A stretch of DNA of 64,000 bases. Origin: JAHEME01 sp034435035 (GTDB lineage: Bacteria > Chloroflexota > Anaerolineae > Aggregatilineales > UBA3940). The translations under genes were made by a program, and so were the position numbers. The notes below the pieces were generated by a model. That model saw nothing but the letters and a program-made list of their open reading frames with translations, was not told where the DNA came from and searched no databases. The stretch spans positions 1 to 64,000 of the forward strand of contig DAOTXW010000040.1 of NCBI GenBank assembly GCA_034435035.1, in the 5' to 3' direction. Positions 51,911-60,317 of this stretch are shown here, piece by piece (the stretch's first letter is position 1; every line of letters begins with the position of its first letter).

Positions 51911-53587
51911 CTATTCGGCGCTCAGGATGTAGAAATAGTGCGCCTGTCCCCCATGGCGCAGTTCGATCTCGTGGTTCGGATACAACCCATTGAGATGTTC
52001 AGCCAGGGCCTCCGCTTCCTTCTGGGTGACTCCTTCGCCATAGTACAGGCTGATGAGCTCCAGCGTGCTGGCTCCCATGACTTCCAATAGATCGATCACA
52101 ACGGATGTAACGTCGTTGCCAGCCACCCGAAGCACGTCATTGTGCAGGCCGATCACCTGTCCCTGCCTGACGCGCACGCCGTTTACGGTCACATTGCGGG
52201 TCGCTGTAGTGACCTCGCCGGTCTGCACCAGGCCACTGGCTTCCTGCATGGCGGCGGCGATTTCATCCAGGTCGCCTTCTGGATCCAGCGCCAGCAGAGC
52301 GGAGATGCCCTGTGGGATGGTGGTCGTCCGGATGACGCGCACATCCTTGCCGTTTGCCAGACTGGCCGCTGCCGTCGCGGACATCATGATGTTCTTGTTA
52401 TTGGGCAGCAGCACGATCTTGTCGGTGGGCAGAGAGCTGATTGCCTGGACGAAGTCCTCAGTGCTGGGGTTCATCGTCTGCCCGCCAGAGATAACCCGGG
52501 CGGCCCCCATGCTGTAGAAGATGCGGGTCAGACCGTCACCGGGCGCGACCGTAATGGCGGCGATCGCATCGGGGTGCACGTCGGGCGGGGCAGGTGGGGC
52601 CTCTTCCATATGCGGCCCGCCTTCCTGCACGAACTCCTGATACTGGAGCTGCATATTCTCGACAACTACATCCAGAAGGATGCCGCGCTCCGCGCCATAG
52701 CCAAGCGGGATGCCCGGATTGTGGACATGGACATGTACCTTGATCAGGTTTGAATCGCCCACCACCAGTGTGGAGTCGCCCATGGCTTCAATATCGGCGC
52801 GTACCCGGTCCACATCGAGATCCTGCCCCTTAAGTAGAAATTGGACGTCATACCCATAGCCGAGTTCATCCTGCGGCGCGAGGGCGCTCTGCAGTGTGGC
52901 GGCAGGCACTGCCTCAAGCTCCACATCCAGCGGTTCACCCTTCAGTGCGCGCAGCATCCCTTCCAGCAGAAAGGTGAGGCCCATGCCGCCGGAATCGACC
53001 ACCCCCGCCTCGCGCAGCACGGCAAGCAGTTCAGGGGTGCGCTTCACGGAGAGGTGAGATTGCTCCACCATGTATTCCAGGATGCTAAGCAGGTCGGATG
53101 TCCTGCCTGCTGCGGTCTCAGCGGCCTGCGCTACATCCCGGGACACGGTCAGGATTGTGCCTTCAACCGGCTCCTGGACGGCGCGGTAGGCAGTCCGTGT
53201 GGCCTCCTGCAGTCCCCGCACCAGCAGCGCGGCATCGACCGTGGCGCAGCCGTCCAGCCCCTGCGCAAATCCCCTCCACAGCTGGGATAAGATGACGCCG
53301 GAATTGCCGCGGGCGCCCATCAGCGCCCCGTTGTAGATGAGCTGAGCCATCCGCCCGGCATGCGTCTCCTCCGAGGCGGCAGCCTCCTTGAAGGCGCTGC
53401 GCATCGTCAGCAGCATGTTGGTACCGGTATCGCCATCCGGTACCGGAAAGACGTTGAGGGCATTCACCTTCTCGTAGTGTTTTTCCAGCCACGCCAGGCC
53501 TGCGCGCGCCATGCGCTTGAGGCCCTGTCCATCGAAGCTGAGCTTCGGCGCCTCGGACGAGTGGCCGGGCAGGTCGCTCATCGCCAT
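51911..53587 (-). CDS. fakA: Fatty acid kinase A-like DAK2 (YloV) protein
   Basis: This is a 558-aa protein. The N-terminal DhaL/DAK2 domain has NVFPVPDGDTGTNMLLTM (Mg-ATP aspartates) and GARGNSGVILSQLWRGFAQGL. A middle domain and a C-terminal DegV-like region (KIVLLPNNKNIMMSATAAASL) follow. It phosphorylates FakB-bound fatty acids to acyl phosphate for phospholipid synthesis. The start is the ATG at 53587 after GGAGACA. It lies 19 nt after an Asp23 gene. Confidence 0.9.
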   Translation of the reverse strand: MAMSDLPGHSSEAPKLSFDGQGLKRMARAGLAWLEKHYEKVNALNVFPVPDGDTGTNMLLTMRSAFKEAAASEETHAGRMAQLIYNGALMGARGNSGVILSQLWRGFAQGLDGCATVDAALLVRGLQEATRTAYRAVQEPVEGTILTVSRDVAQAAETAAGRTSDLLSILEYMVEQSHLSVKRTPELLAVLREAGVVDSGGMGLTFLLEGMLRALKGEPLDVELEAVPAATLQSALAPQDELGYGYDVQFLLKGQDLDVDRVRADIEAMGDSTLVVGDSNLIKVHVHVHNPGIPLGYGAERGILLDVVVENMQLQYQEFVQEGGPHMEEAPPAPPDVHPDAIAAITVAPGDGLTRIFYSMGAARVISGGQTMNPSTEDFVQAISSLPTDKIVLLPNNKNIMMSATAAASLANGKDVRVIRTTTIPQGISALLALDPEGDLDEIAAAMQEASGLVQTGEVTTATRNVTVNGVRVRQGQVIGLHNDVLRVAGNDVTSVVIDLLEVMGASTLELISLYYGEGVTQKEAEALAEHLNGLYPNHEIELRHGGQAHYFYILSAE

Positions 53588-53606
53588 AATGCTGTCTCCA
53601 TTGGCC

Positions 53607-53954
53607 CTAGATATTGTCTTCCACCCGCAGCCCCTGAACATAAACGTTGATCTGCTGAACAGGGGCCCCCACCATCTTCTCGACATTGAACCGCACCGCG
53701 TTGATCACGCTGGCAGCTACGGAGGAGATCCGCGTTCCGTGCTCAATGATGACGTACAGATCGATGATGATCTGCCCATCAGCAAACTGCACGCTGATAC
53801 CGTGATGAGGATCGCGAGTGATGGAGGCTGCCAGCTCATTAAAGGCGTTCTTGGATGCCATGCCGACAATTCCGTAGCTGGTTAGCACAGCATGGCTGGC
53901 GATTGAGGCGACTGCTGTAGGCGAAACATGAATTGTGCCGGGCGAGTGATTCAT
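53607..53954 (-). CDS. Asp23/Gls24-family protein (copy 2)
   Basis: This is a 115-aa protein: GTIHVSPTAVASIASHAVLTSYGIVGMA, then IIIDLYVIIEHGTRISSVAASVINAVRF. An Asp23-like protein beside a FakA-like kinase is a known Gram-positive arrangement. It is the first gene of the minus-strand operon running toward divIVA-like. Confidence 0.88.
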   Translation of the reverse strand: MNHSPGTIHVSPTAVASIASHAVLTSYGIVGMASKNAFNELAASITRDPHHGISVQFADGQIIIDLYVIIEHGTRISSVAASVINAVRFNVEKMVGAPVQQINVYVQGLRVEDNI

Positions 53955-53969
53955 CGTATCCCTGATACC

Positions 53970-53998
53970 TTGTCAAATGCCGGGCATTGCGGTATGCT
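53970..53998 (+). promoter_or_regulatory. Promoter of rpmB
   Basis: TTGTCA (53970-53975) and TATGCT (53993-53998) are separated by 17 bp, giving a start near 54005 and a leader of about 45 nt before rpmB. Confidence 0.65.
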
Positions 53999-54050
53999 CA
54001 CGCCCGCTGAATACCGTAACTACCAGTGCGGAAGGCAGGTGATGTAAGCA

Positions 54051-54236
54051 ATGGCCGTGTGTGATATCTGCGGCAAAAAGCCGCAATTTGGCAGCAATGT
54101 CAGCTTTTCGATGCGTAACACCAAACGCCAGTTCAAGCCTAACATCCAGAAAACCAGGGTGTGGCGTGATGGCCGCCTGGTCTCGATCCGCGCCTGCGCC
54201 AAGTGCTTGAAGGCCATGGCTAAGGACGAAGTGTGA
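54051..54236 (+). CDS. rpmB: 50S ribosomal protein L28, zinc form
   Basis: This is a 61-aa L28 starting MAVCDICGKKPQFGSNVSFS. Cys4, Cys7, Cys49 and Cys52 make two CxxC pairs. It is a single-gene transcript with its own promoter and terminator, surrounded by minus-strand genes. Confidence 0.95.
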   Translation: MAVCDICGKKPQFGSNVSFSMRNTKRQFKPNIQKTRVWRDGRLVSIRACAKCLKAMAKDEV

Positions 54237-54267
54237 TAGAGGCCGGAATCAGCCTGAGATCACAGGG

Positions 54268-54287
54268 AGGGCCGATCGGCCCTTTTT
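54268..54287 (+). terminator. Rho-independent terminator of rpmB
   Basis: AGGGCC-GATC-GGCCCT is followed at once by TTTTT. On the opposite strand the same palindrome has no T-run, so it serves rpmB and not rpe. Confidence 0.85.
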
Positions 54288-54290
54288 GTG

Positions 54291-54968
54291 TTATGCCGGA
54301 CGCTCGCCCAGGGCAGACTGACGCAGACGCCTGATCGCTTCCCCAACCGGTACGCCAGCCTTAAAGATCGCGCTGGCAGCCACCAGATTGTCTGCACCGG
54401 CGGCTGCGGCCTCTGCCACATTCCGCTGATCTACCCCTCCATCGATGGCCACGCTGGCTGAAGGGTTGACCCGGTCGAGCAGGGCGCGCACCTCGCGCAC
54501 ACGCGCAAGCGATGAGCTCATGAACGGCTGTCCGCTGAACCCGGGGTGCACCGACATCACCAGCACAAGGTCCACCGCGCTCGCTATCACGGTGAGTGCC
54601 GAGACCGGCGTATCCGGGCTGATCGCTATACCTGCCTGGCAACCGAGTGCACGGATTAACTGCACCGTCCGCTGCGGGTCTGCGCAGGCTTCCAGATGCG
54701 GGATCAATACATCGGATCCGGCAGCGGCAAACGATTCCAGGTAGCGATCAGGTTCGCTGATCATCAAATGCACATCGAACGGCAGGTCGGTAACACGGCG
54801 AATTGACTGCACAATCACCGGCCCCATCGTGATGTTAGGGACGAAATGTCCGTCCATTACATCGATGTGGATGCGATCGGCCCCTGCTTGCTCGGCGGCA
54901 CGTATCTCGTCGCCCAGACAGACGAAGTCCGCTGCCAGAATCGATGGTGCTATGGCCAGTGTCTTCAT
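54291..54968 (-). CDS. rpe: Ribulose-phosphate 3-epimerase
   Basis: This 225-aa TIM-barrel enzyme of the pentose phosphate pathway has LAIAPSILAADF, metal-binding HIDVMDGHFVPNITMG, DVHLMISEPDRYL, MSVHPGFSGQPF and VAIDGGV. It is divergent from the RNase H gene and convergent with rpmB. Confidence 0.94.
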   Translation of the reverse strand: MKTLAIAPSILAADFVCLGDEIRAAEQAGADRIHIDVMDGHFVPNITMGPVIVQSIRRVTDLPFDVHLMISEPDRYLESFAAAGSDVLIPHLEACADPQRTVQLIRALGCQAGIAISPDTPVSALTVIASAVDLVLVMSVHPGFSGQPFMSSSLARVREVRALLDRVNPSASVAIDGGVDQRNVAEAAAAGADNLVAASAIFKAGVPVGEAIRRLRQSALGERPA

Positions 54969-54977
54969 AGCGCCGGA

Positions 54978-55006
54978 AGTGTAACATGCACCCTGAGCCG
55001 GCGCAA
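54978..55006 (-). promoter_or_regulatory. Candidate promoter of rpe
   Basis: On the minus strand TTGCGC (55006-55001) and TACACT (54983-54978) are 17 bp apart, close to the rpe start. Both boxes are only moderate matches. Confidence 0.4.
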
Positions 55007-55082
55007 TACAGCCGCTTGCTCATGGCGGCGCCATGAGTCATCATCTGTAGGCCCGATGCCGGCCGCAATGGAGTGCGCTGTG

Positions 55083-56003
55083 ATGACTGTCTCCAGACCC
55101 CGCGTGACCATCTACACAGATGGCGGCGCCAGCCCGAACCCCGGCCCGGGCGGGTGGGGCGCCATCCTGATTCATGAATCCAGTGGGGCCACCCGCGAAC
55201 TGTCGGGCAATGCGCCGGAAACAACCAACAACCGCATGGAGCTAACAGCCGCCATTGAGGCGCTCGCAGCCCTGAAAGGACCCTGCGAGGTGGCTCTCTA
55301 CACCGACTCGGAGTACCTTCAGCGCGGTATCAGCGAATGGCTTCCCCGCTGGATCCGGCAGGCCTGGCAGCTCAAGGATGGACAGCCGGTCGCCAACGAA
55401 GACCTCTGGCGCCGGCTGGCGGATCTAACCGGGCAGCATCAGATTGAATGGCACTGGCTCAGGGGGCATGCCGGTACGCCGCTTAACGAACGGGCACATC
55501 GGCTGGCCGGGGAAGCGATGCGCCAGGCAAGCCACTCCGCCGGCACGGCGGACGAACCCACGGACGCAGCGATCTATCTCGGCGTATCGGCGCGGGACGG
55601 ATCAGGTGTCTGGGCGGCCCTGATTCGTTTGGCCGACGACGAAGAGATCCTTGTGGGCCGTGAGGACGGCGTATCGTCCAGCGCATTGGAACTTATGGCT
55701 GCGATTGAGGCGCTGACCCTGCTGCCGGAGCAAATCCATGTGAGCCTCTACACGTATTCGGATTATCTCAGGCAGGGGGCTGCCAAATGGCTGCCAGCGT
55801 GGCAACGCAGAGGTTGGAAAACCCGGGATGGCAGCCCGGTTAAGAACCGTGAGCTGTGGGAGCAGCTTGACGAAGAGATCCGCATCAGACGGATCACATG
55901 GCCGGACCTGCCAGCCGATGATCCCCCGCCGGAGTTTGAGCAGCTCACTGAAGCGATCCGCGAGGCGATGCAGGGGCCACAGGGTGACTTCCGGTGGGAC
56001 TGA
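55083..56003 (+). CDS. RNase HI with a second, degenerate RNase H domain
   Basis: This 306-aa protein is twice the usual length. Domain 1 (about 7-147) has Asp13, Glu53, Asp75 and His129 of the RNase HI site, but the fifth position (Asp134 in E. coli) is His139. Domain 2 (about 160-275) keeps the fold-like pattern (ALELMAAIEAL, WLPAWQRRGWKTRDG) and Glu203, but the first Asp is replaced near Gly167, the third is Tyr225, and the His is absent. Domain 1 should cleave RNA in RNA-DNA hybrids. Domain 2 may bind substrate or be structural. The start is the ATG at 55083. Confidence 0.85.
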   Translation: MTVSRPRVTIYTDGGASPNPGPGGWGAILIHESSGATRELSGNAPETTNNRMELTAAIEALAALKGPCEVALYTDSEYLQRGISEWLPRWIRQAWQLKDGQPVANEDLWRRLADLTGQHQIEWHWLRGHAGTPLNERAHRLAGEAMRQASHSAGTADEPTDAAIYLGVSARDGSGVWAALIRLADDEEILVGREDGVSSSALELMAAIEALTLLPEQIHVSLYTYSDYLRQGAAKWLPAWQRRGWKTRDGSPVKNRELWEQLDEEIRIRRITWPDLPADDPPPEFEQLTEAIREAMQGPQGDFRWD

Positions 56004-56014
56004 CCAGGCTGGTC

Positions 56015-56947
56015 CTAGAAGACGTGCCCTTCTGCGATCAGTTGCATCAGCGAACGGTTGGTCGACTGCGCCACGAAATCCAGGAAGCGCAGCAGGGCTG
56101 CTGACGCCGGACGATTGTTTGCGGTAACGAGCTCAATCGGGTTGCAAAGCTCCAGTTCGTTCACCTGGACAATCGCCAGTCGGCCCAGCGCCACGCGCGG
56201 TACAGCCGCCAGCACGGAGACAAACGCAAGACCTATGCCGTGCTCCACAGCCATGGCCAGTGCTTCCGCGCTTCCGACCTGCATCACAATGTCCAGATCA
56301 GCCATATCGACACCCAGCCGGGCCAATCCACTGCCGACAACGGTGCGGCACGCCGACTCCGGCTCCCGGCAGATGAACCGTTCTGAAGCCAACTCCGTAG
56401 CCTCGACGGCCCCGCGTGCGGCCCAGGGGTGCGCAGCGGGGACGATCAGCGCAAGCCGGTCGGTGAAGAATTCGCGATATTGCACCTCTGCGCCGGGAAC
56501 GCGCAGGCTGGTCACACCCAGGTCCAGTGCGCCGCCGATCACCCCTTCTATCATGTCGTGGCGGCTGATTACCGGGATGGATACACGCACTTCGGGGTAA
56601 AGCCGCTGAAATCGGGCTACCATGTGAGGGACAATATACTTGCCGGCGGTCGCACTGCATCCGATCACCAGATCGCCGGCGATGCGGCTGACCGTTGCGC
56701 GGACGCTCTCTTCGGCATCGGCGATCTTCTCCAGGATTTCTTCAGCATGTGGAAGGAGCGCCTGCCCCGCCCGCGTCAGAGAGATGCCCTGCGGGCTGCG
56801 CTCAAACAGAGGCGCGTCCAGATAGTCCTCCAGCGAGCGCATCTGCATGCTCACAGCCGGCTGCGAGAGGTTGAGCGAGCGCGCGGCCTCAGAGAAGCTC
56901 AGCAGATGGGCTGCTTCTACGAAGACTCGCAGTGCGTGGATGTCCAT
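56015..56947 (-). CDS. LysR-family transcriptional regulator
   Basis: This is a 310-aa regulator. The N-terminal winged helix (FVEAAHLLSFSEAARSLNLSQPAVSMQMRSLEDYL) is typical. A co-inducer domain follows (LVIGCSATAGKYIVPHMVARF). It is of the CysB/CbbR-like general type, with the inducer unknown. It lies downstream of the sulfur operon on the same strand but is separated by strong hairpins. The start is the ATG at 56947, or a GTG at 56956. Confidence 0.9.
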   Translation of the reverse strand: MDIHALRVFVEAAHLLSFSEAARSLNLSQPAVSMQMRSLEDYLDAPLFERSPQGISLTRAGQALLPHAEEILEKIADAEESVRATVSRIAGDLVIGCSATAGKYIVPHMVARFQRLYPEVRVSIPVISRHDMIEGVIGGALDLGVTSLRVPGAEVQYREFFTDRLALIVPAAHPWAARGAVEATELASERFICREPESACRTVVGSGLARLGVDMADLDIVMQVGSAEALAMAVEHGIGLAFVSVLAAVPRVALGRLAIVQVNELELCNPIELVTANNRPASAALLRFLDFVAQSTNRSLMQLIAEGHVF

Positions 56948-56976
56948 CGGCTCCACAGGCGCGGCCCCTCCCTTCC

Positions 56977-57035
56977 CTCTGCCTCAGGCAGAGCCGATCA
57001 GGGGTTTCCTCTGCCAGCAGGAGAAACCCCCGATC
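56977..57035 (-). terminator. Two hairpins between dsrE-like and lysR
   Basis: CTCTGCC-TCA-GGCAGAG is a perfect 7-bp stem (56977-56993). A longer stem (56996-57035) pairs GATC, GGGG and TTTC with GAAA, CCCC and GATC. On the minus strand it is the first structure after the dsrE-like stop. No T-run follows, but the stem is strong enough to shield or end the sulfur operon mRNA. Confidence 0.5.
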
Positions 57036-57059
57036 GTACCTTTGATGCGCGCCCGGCGC

Positions 57060-57557
57060 TCAGATGAACAGGATCTGCGAGTTCTCGGACATCTCGATGA
57101 ACTCCATCGCCCCGAGAACTTCGGCTCCCTCGAAGAGATCTTCTTTCTTGAGCCCCATCATCTCCATCGAGGCCTTGCAGGCGTACAGGCAGGCGCCCGC
57201 ATCCGAGATCATCTCGATGAACTCCGGGACTGGTGGGAAGTCGAGCTTGGCGATCTCGCGGTTCATCATCCAGGTGGCTAGTGCCGACATCCCCGGGATC
57301 GCACCCATCCAGGTGGGAATCTTGAACCAGGGCGCATAGGGTGCCATCGAGAAAGACGGGTTGCCAACCGTGGCGATATTGATCTTGCCCATCTTCTTCT
57401 TGGTAATCATGTCAAGGCCCCAGAAGGTGAAGAAAATATCCACGTCCACGCCGCTCATACGAGCGGCATTGGCCAGGATCAGGGGCGGATAGGCCATGTC
57501 AAGCGAACCCTTGGAAGCGATGATCGACAGTTTGCGCGGTTTGCGGTCTTCAAGCAT
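57060..57557 (-). CDS. DsrE/DsrF-like (DsrE2) sulfur carrier
   Basis: This is a 165-aa protein. KLSIIASKGSLDMAYPPLILANAARMSGVDVDIFFTFWGL is the DsrE fold start. Cys123 and Cys127 in DAGACLYACKASMEMMG are candidate persulfide carriers. Met-rich loops are typical of the DsrE2/DrsE branch. It is the last gene of the sqr operon and probably accepts sulfane sulfur for transfer to the TusE-like protein. Confidence 0.85.
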   Translation of the reverse strand: MLEDRKPRKLSIIASKGSLDMAYPPLILANAARMSGVDVDIFFTFWGLDMITKKKMGKINIATVGNPSFSMAPYAPWFKIPTWMGAIPGMSALATWMMNREIAKLDFPPVPEFIEMISDAGACLYACKASMEMMGLKKEDLFEGAEVLGAMEFIEMSENSQILFI

Positions 57558-57611
57558 GGGTGACCTCCTCTTCGGTCTGGTGAGAGTGCTCAGCGATCAG
57601 GGGTCCGGCGG

Positions 57612-57941
57612 TCAGATGCAACCGGTGGGCTTCTTTAATCCGGAAATCTTGGCGGCCTGCTTAGCCGGACCGCCCGGGAACAGTGCATACAGCTCCTTGG
57701 TATCAACGCCGGACTGCTTGGTAATGCGGCGCAGAGACGGCGCCTCGCCAGTCGTCTCGTACTCCTTGCGGGCGAAGTTGATCACCACCCAATGACGATC
57801 GGTGAGGGCAAGCCCAAGGTTGGCTGCGATCGCCGTGGCGATCTCGGGCGTCCACAGGGTGGCATCAACCATGTAGCCCTCTGCGTCAAACTCGATGGAA
57901 CCCAGCACGGCATCATCGGTGGCAAATGGTGAAGTAGTCAT
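57612..57941 (-). CDS. tusE: TusE/DsrC-family sulfur carrier protein
   Basis: This is a 109-aa protein. IEFDAEGYMVDATLWTPEIA, HWVVINFARKEYETTGEAPSLRRI and LYALFPGGPAKQAAKISGLKKPTGCI match the family. The penultimate Cys108 is the conserved persulfide-carrying residue. The second Cys of dissimilatory DsrC aligns with Ala97, so it is the single-Cys TusE-like form. It lies between the DUF1641 and dsrE-like genes. Confidence 0.9.
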   Translation of the reverse strand: MTTSPFATDDAVLGSIEFDAEGYMVDATLWTPEIATAIAANLGLALTDRHWVVINFARKEYETTGEAPSLRRITKQSGVDTKELYALFPGGPAKQAAKISGLKKPTGCI

Positions 57942-57994
57942 CGATCTTCTCCTGATAGATAGGTTTCTGGGGGTGAACCCCGATCGTGTGCCAA

Positions 57995-58663
57995 TCAGTT
58001 CGTCCCGGGCCGTTCCGGGCTGTCAGCGAACGCCTTCAGCATCAACATGAGCCGCGCCAGGCCCTGCCGCACCTTCGGATCGCCCAGCTCACGGGCCAGC
58101 GCCAGCATTGAGATGTTCTCTGGCACCTGCGGCTCCTCGCGGATAGCGGTGGCCATGTTGTTCACCAGCGCCATGACCTCGGGCTGCGTCATGCTGCGCA
58201 CGGTCTTAAGGATTGTCACGATGTTGTCGCCCAGGGCGCGCACGTCCTCTTCGCCAAATTCGGCTGCGATCTGTTCGACGATGTGCCAGCTGCCGCGGGC
58301 CAGTGCGAAGTAACCGCCCCGCTCCAGCCGATCCAGCGTGCTGACCGTCGACGCGAACACCTGCTTGCCGAGGATGTCGATCTCATCCCCAAGGGCTGAG
58401 ACGGCCTCCAGTTGATCCATCATTCGCATGATCAGGCGGGTGTTGCGGAGCATGCGCTTTAGCATCACCAGCAGGTCTTCCAGTTGGAAATCCGATCCCA
58501 CCTCGGCCAGCTCATCGATCGTGAGCTTGATGGCGTGGTTGACGATCGGGATCATGTCCTGTTGCAGTTCCTCAAGAGCCTGCTGGCGGCGGTTCTGCGC
58601 CTCCAGCAGCACGGTAAGCCGGTCAACCTTTTCATGGAGCAGGGCAAGATCATTGTCACTCAT
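57995..58663 (-). CDS. DUF1641 protein of the sulfide-oxidation operon
   Basis: This is a 222-aa mostly helical protein. MSDNDLALLHEKVDRLTVLLEAQNRRQQALEELQ is a coiled-coil start. MTQPEVMALVNNMATAIRE and LARELGDPKVRQGLARLMLMLKAFA match DUF1641. Such proteins are often encoded beside SQR-like flavoproteins, and their role is unknown. The start is the ATG at 58663 after AGGAGCG. It follows sqr by 11 nt. Confidence 0.82.
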   Translation of the reverse strand: MSDNDLALLHEKVDRLTVLLEAQNRRQQALEELQQDMIPIVNHAIKLTIDELAEVGSDFQLEDLLVMLKRMLRNTRLIMRMMDQLEAVSALGDEIDILGKQVFASTVSTLDRLERGGYFALARGSWHIVEQIAAEFGEEDVRALGDNIVTILKTVRSMTQPEVMALVNNMATAIREEPQVPENISMLALARELGDPKVRQGLARLMLMLKAFADSPERPGTN

Positions 58664-58674
58664 GGCTGGCGCTC

Positions 58675-59907
58675 CTAGGCCCACTTGCCGGCCATGCTCA
58701 TCTGCGACTCGAACGGCATCTCGCCGCCCTTCAGCAGGATGTTCCAGTAGATCCAGCGGAAGGTCATCTTGCCCCAGTGATTGACCGGCGATTCCTGCAG
58801 CAGCGAGAATGGCCCAAAGCCAGGGAGCGGGAACTTGCCAGGCAGGGGCTCGACCTCGTAGTTGAAATCAATGAGGATGCCCTTCTCGAAGCCCGACTCA
58901 ATGAAGCAGTTGGCGTGGCCGTCAAAGTCGGGCCGGGGCTCCAGACCTTCCATGTGACGCAGCAGATTCTCTACCAGCACGTCGAGCATGAAGTGCGCCA
59001 CTGAGCCGGCCTTCGAAGCCGGCACGTTGCCGGCATCACCGATGATCCATACGTTTTCCCATTTCTCGGACTGGAGCGTGTGCTTGTTCGTTGGCACGAA
59101 GTTTAGCTCATCGCCCATGCCAGAACGGCCAATCACCTCGGCGCCCATATTGGTGGGGATGGTCACCAGCAGGTCGTACTCCAGCTCGCGGCCGTCGTAC
59201 GAGGCGATCTTGTTCTCGCCGCTGTTGACCTCCGAGATGTTGAAGTCCGGCACCAGGTGGATGCCCTTCTGCTCAAGAATGTCGCCGAGAATGCTGGATG
59301 CACGGGGTTTGGTGAACGCGCCAGGAAGTGGGGTGGAGTAGATCAGCTCGACGCGGTCGCGGATACCGCGTTCATGGAAGTACCAGTCCGCCAGGAATGC
59401 GAATTCCAGCGGCGCCACCGGGCACTTGATCGGCATCTCGGCGATGTTCATGACCATGCGCCCCCCCTTCCAGAACTTCAGGAAGCGGGCCAGAGCCGTC
59501 GCCCCGTCGATGGTGTAGAAGTCGAAGATGTTCTTCCGCCAGCCGCCATCCACCATCCCATCGATTTCTTCCGGATGGATCTGGCAGCCGGTGGCAATGA
59601 TGAGATAGTCGTAGTTGATGACCCGGCCACCCTTTGTCAGCTTAACGCGGCTGGCATCCGGCTCGATCACCTCGATGTCTGACAGAATCATTTCGACGGA
59701 CATCGGAATGAAGTCGCGCTTGGCCTTGATCACGTCCGCTGGCGAATAAACGCCAAAAGGAATGAACAGGAACCCGGGCTGGTAGTAGTGTGTTTCCTCG
59801 CGGTCCACGATGATGATGCGCCATTCCTGCGGGTCAAGCACCTCAGCCATCTTGTTGGCAACCATTGTCCCGCCGGTGCCTGCGCCAAGAATGAGAAAGG
59901 TCTTCAC
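58675..59907 (-). CDS. sqr: Sulfide:quinone oxidoreductase-type flavoprotein
   Basis: This is a 410-aa FAD protein. FLILGAGTGGTMVANKMAE is the Rossmann motif and VWIIGDAGNVPASKAG the second FAD contact. Cys108 (ATGC), Cys162 (IKCPVAPLEFAFLAD) and Cys334 occupy positions like the three active cysteines of SQR. An amphipathic C-terminus (HWGKMTFRWIYWNILLKG) may bind the membrane. It should oxidise sulfide to polysulfide and reduce quinone. It follows arsR by 27 nt. Confidence 0.9.
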   Translation of the reverse strand: MKTFLILGAGTGGTMVANKMAEVLDPQEWRIIIVDREETHYYQPGFLFIPFGVYSPADVIKAKRDFIPMSVEMILSDIEVIEPDASRVKLTKGGRVINYDYLIIATGCQIHPEEIDGMVDGGWRKNIFDFYTIDGATALARFLKFWKGGRMVMNIAEMPIKCPVAPLEFAFLADWYFHERGIRDRVELIYSTPLPGAFTKPRASSILGDILEQKGIHLVPDFNISEVNSGENKIASYDGRELEYDLLVTIPTNMGAEVIGRSGMGDELNFVPTNKHTLQSEKWENVWIIGDAGNVPASKAGSVAHFMLDVLVENLLRHMEGLEPRPDFDGHANCFIESGFEKGILIDFNYEVEPLPGKFPLPGFGPFSLLQESPVNHWGKMTFRWIYWNILLKGGEMPFESQMSMAGKWA

Positions 59908-59934
59908 GATACTTGCTCCTGACTTTACCGGACA

Positions 59935-60291
59935 CTAAAAGGACTGCGGCAGCAGCCTGTCGCCGACCGAGCGTCCCAGCAGGGAACGGCGCTGGAGCAC
60001 ATCGGCTAGGACTGCGCGCAGTAGATCCAGCGCTTCGATCACGCGCTGGTCGGCTACCGAATACATGACTGTCTGGCCTTCACGCCGGGAGGAGACCAGG
60101 CCGCGCTCGCGCAGGATCTTGAGGTGGCGCGATGTGGTCGGCTGGGGGAGCCCCAGGTAGTCAGCCAGATCCGTGACGCAGTAAGCATGCTCGGCCAGCG
60201 CGTAGAGGATCAGGATACGGCTGGGATCGGCCAGGCCGCCGCAGATATGGGCATGCAGATCGGATACTTGCTGGCGGAGCGCAGATTCCAT
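59935..60291 (-). CDS. ArsR-family regulator of the sulfur operon
   Basis: This is a 118-aa winged-helix repressor. GGLADPSRILILYALAEHAYCVTDLADYLGLPQPTTSRHLKILRERGLVSSRREGQTVMYSV is the DNA-binding core. Cys17 and Cys38 are the only cysteines and could sense persulfide or metal. The late Cys of BigR/SqrR sensors is missing, and the metal-type double Cys (CxC) is not there. It precedes sqr and is likely autoregulated through the dyad at 60318-60335. Confidence 0.85.
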   Translation of the reverse strand: MESALRQQVSDLHAHICGGLADPSRILILYALAEHAYCVTDLADYLGLPQPTTSRHLKILRERGLVSSRREGQTVMYSVADQRVIEALDLLRAVLADVLQRRSLLGRSVGDRLLPQSF

Positions 60292-60317
60292 ACGGGTGTT
60301 ACCTGTATCTTGTGGTT

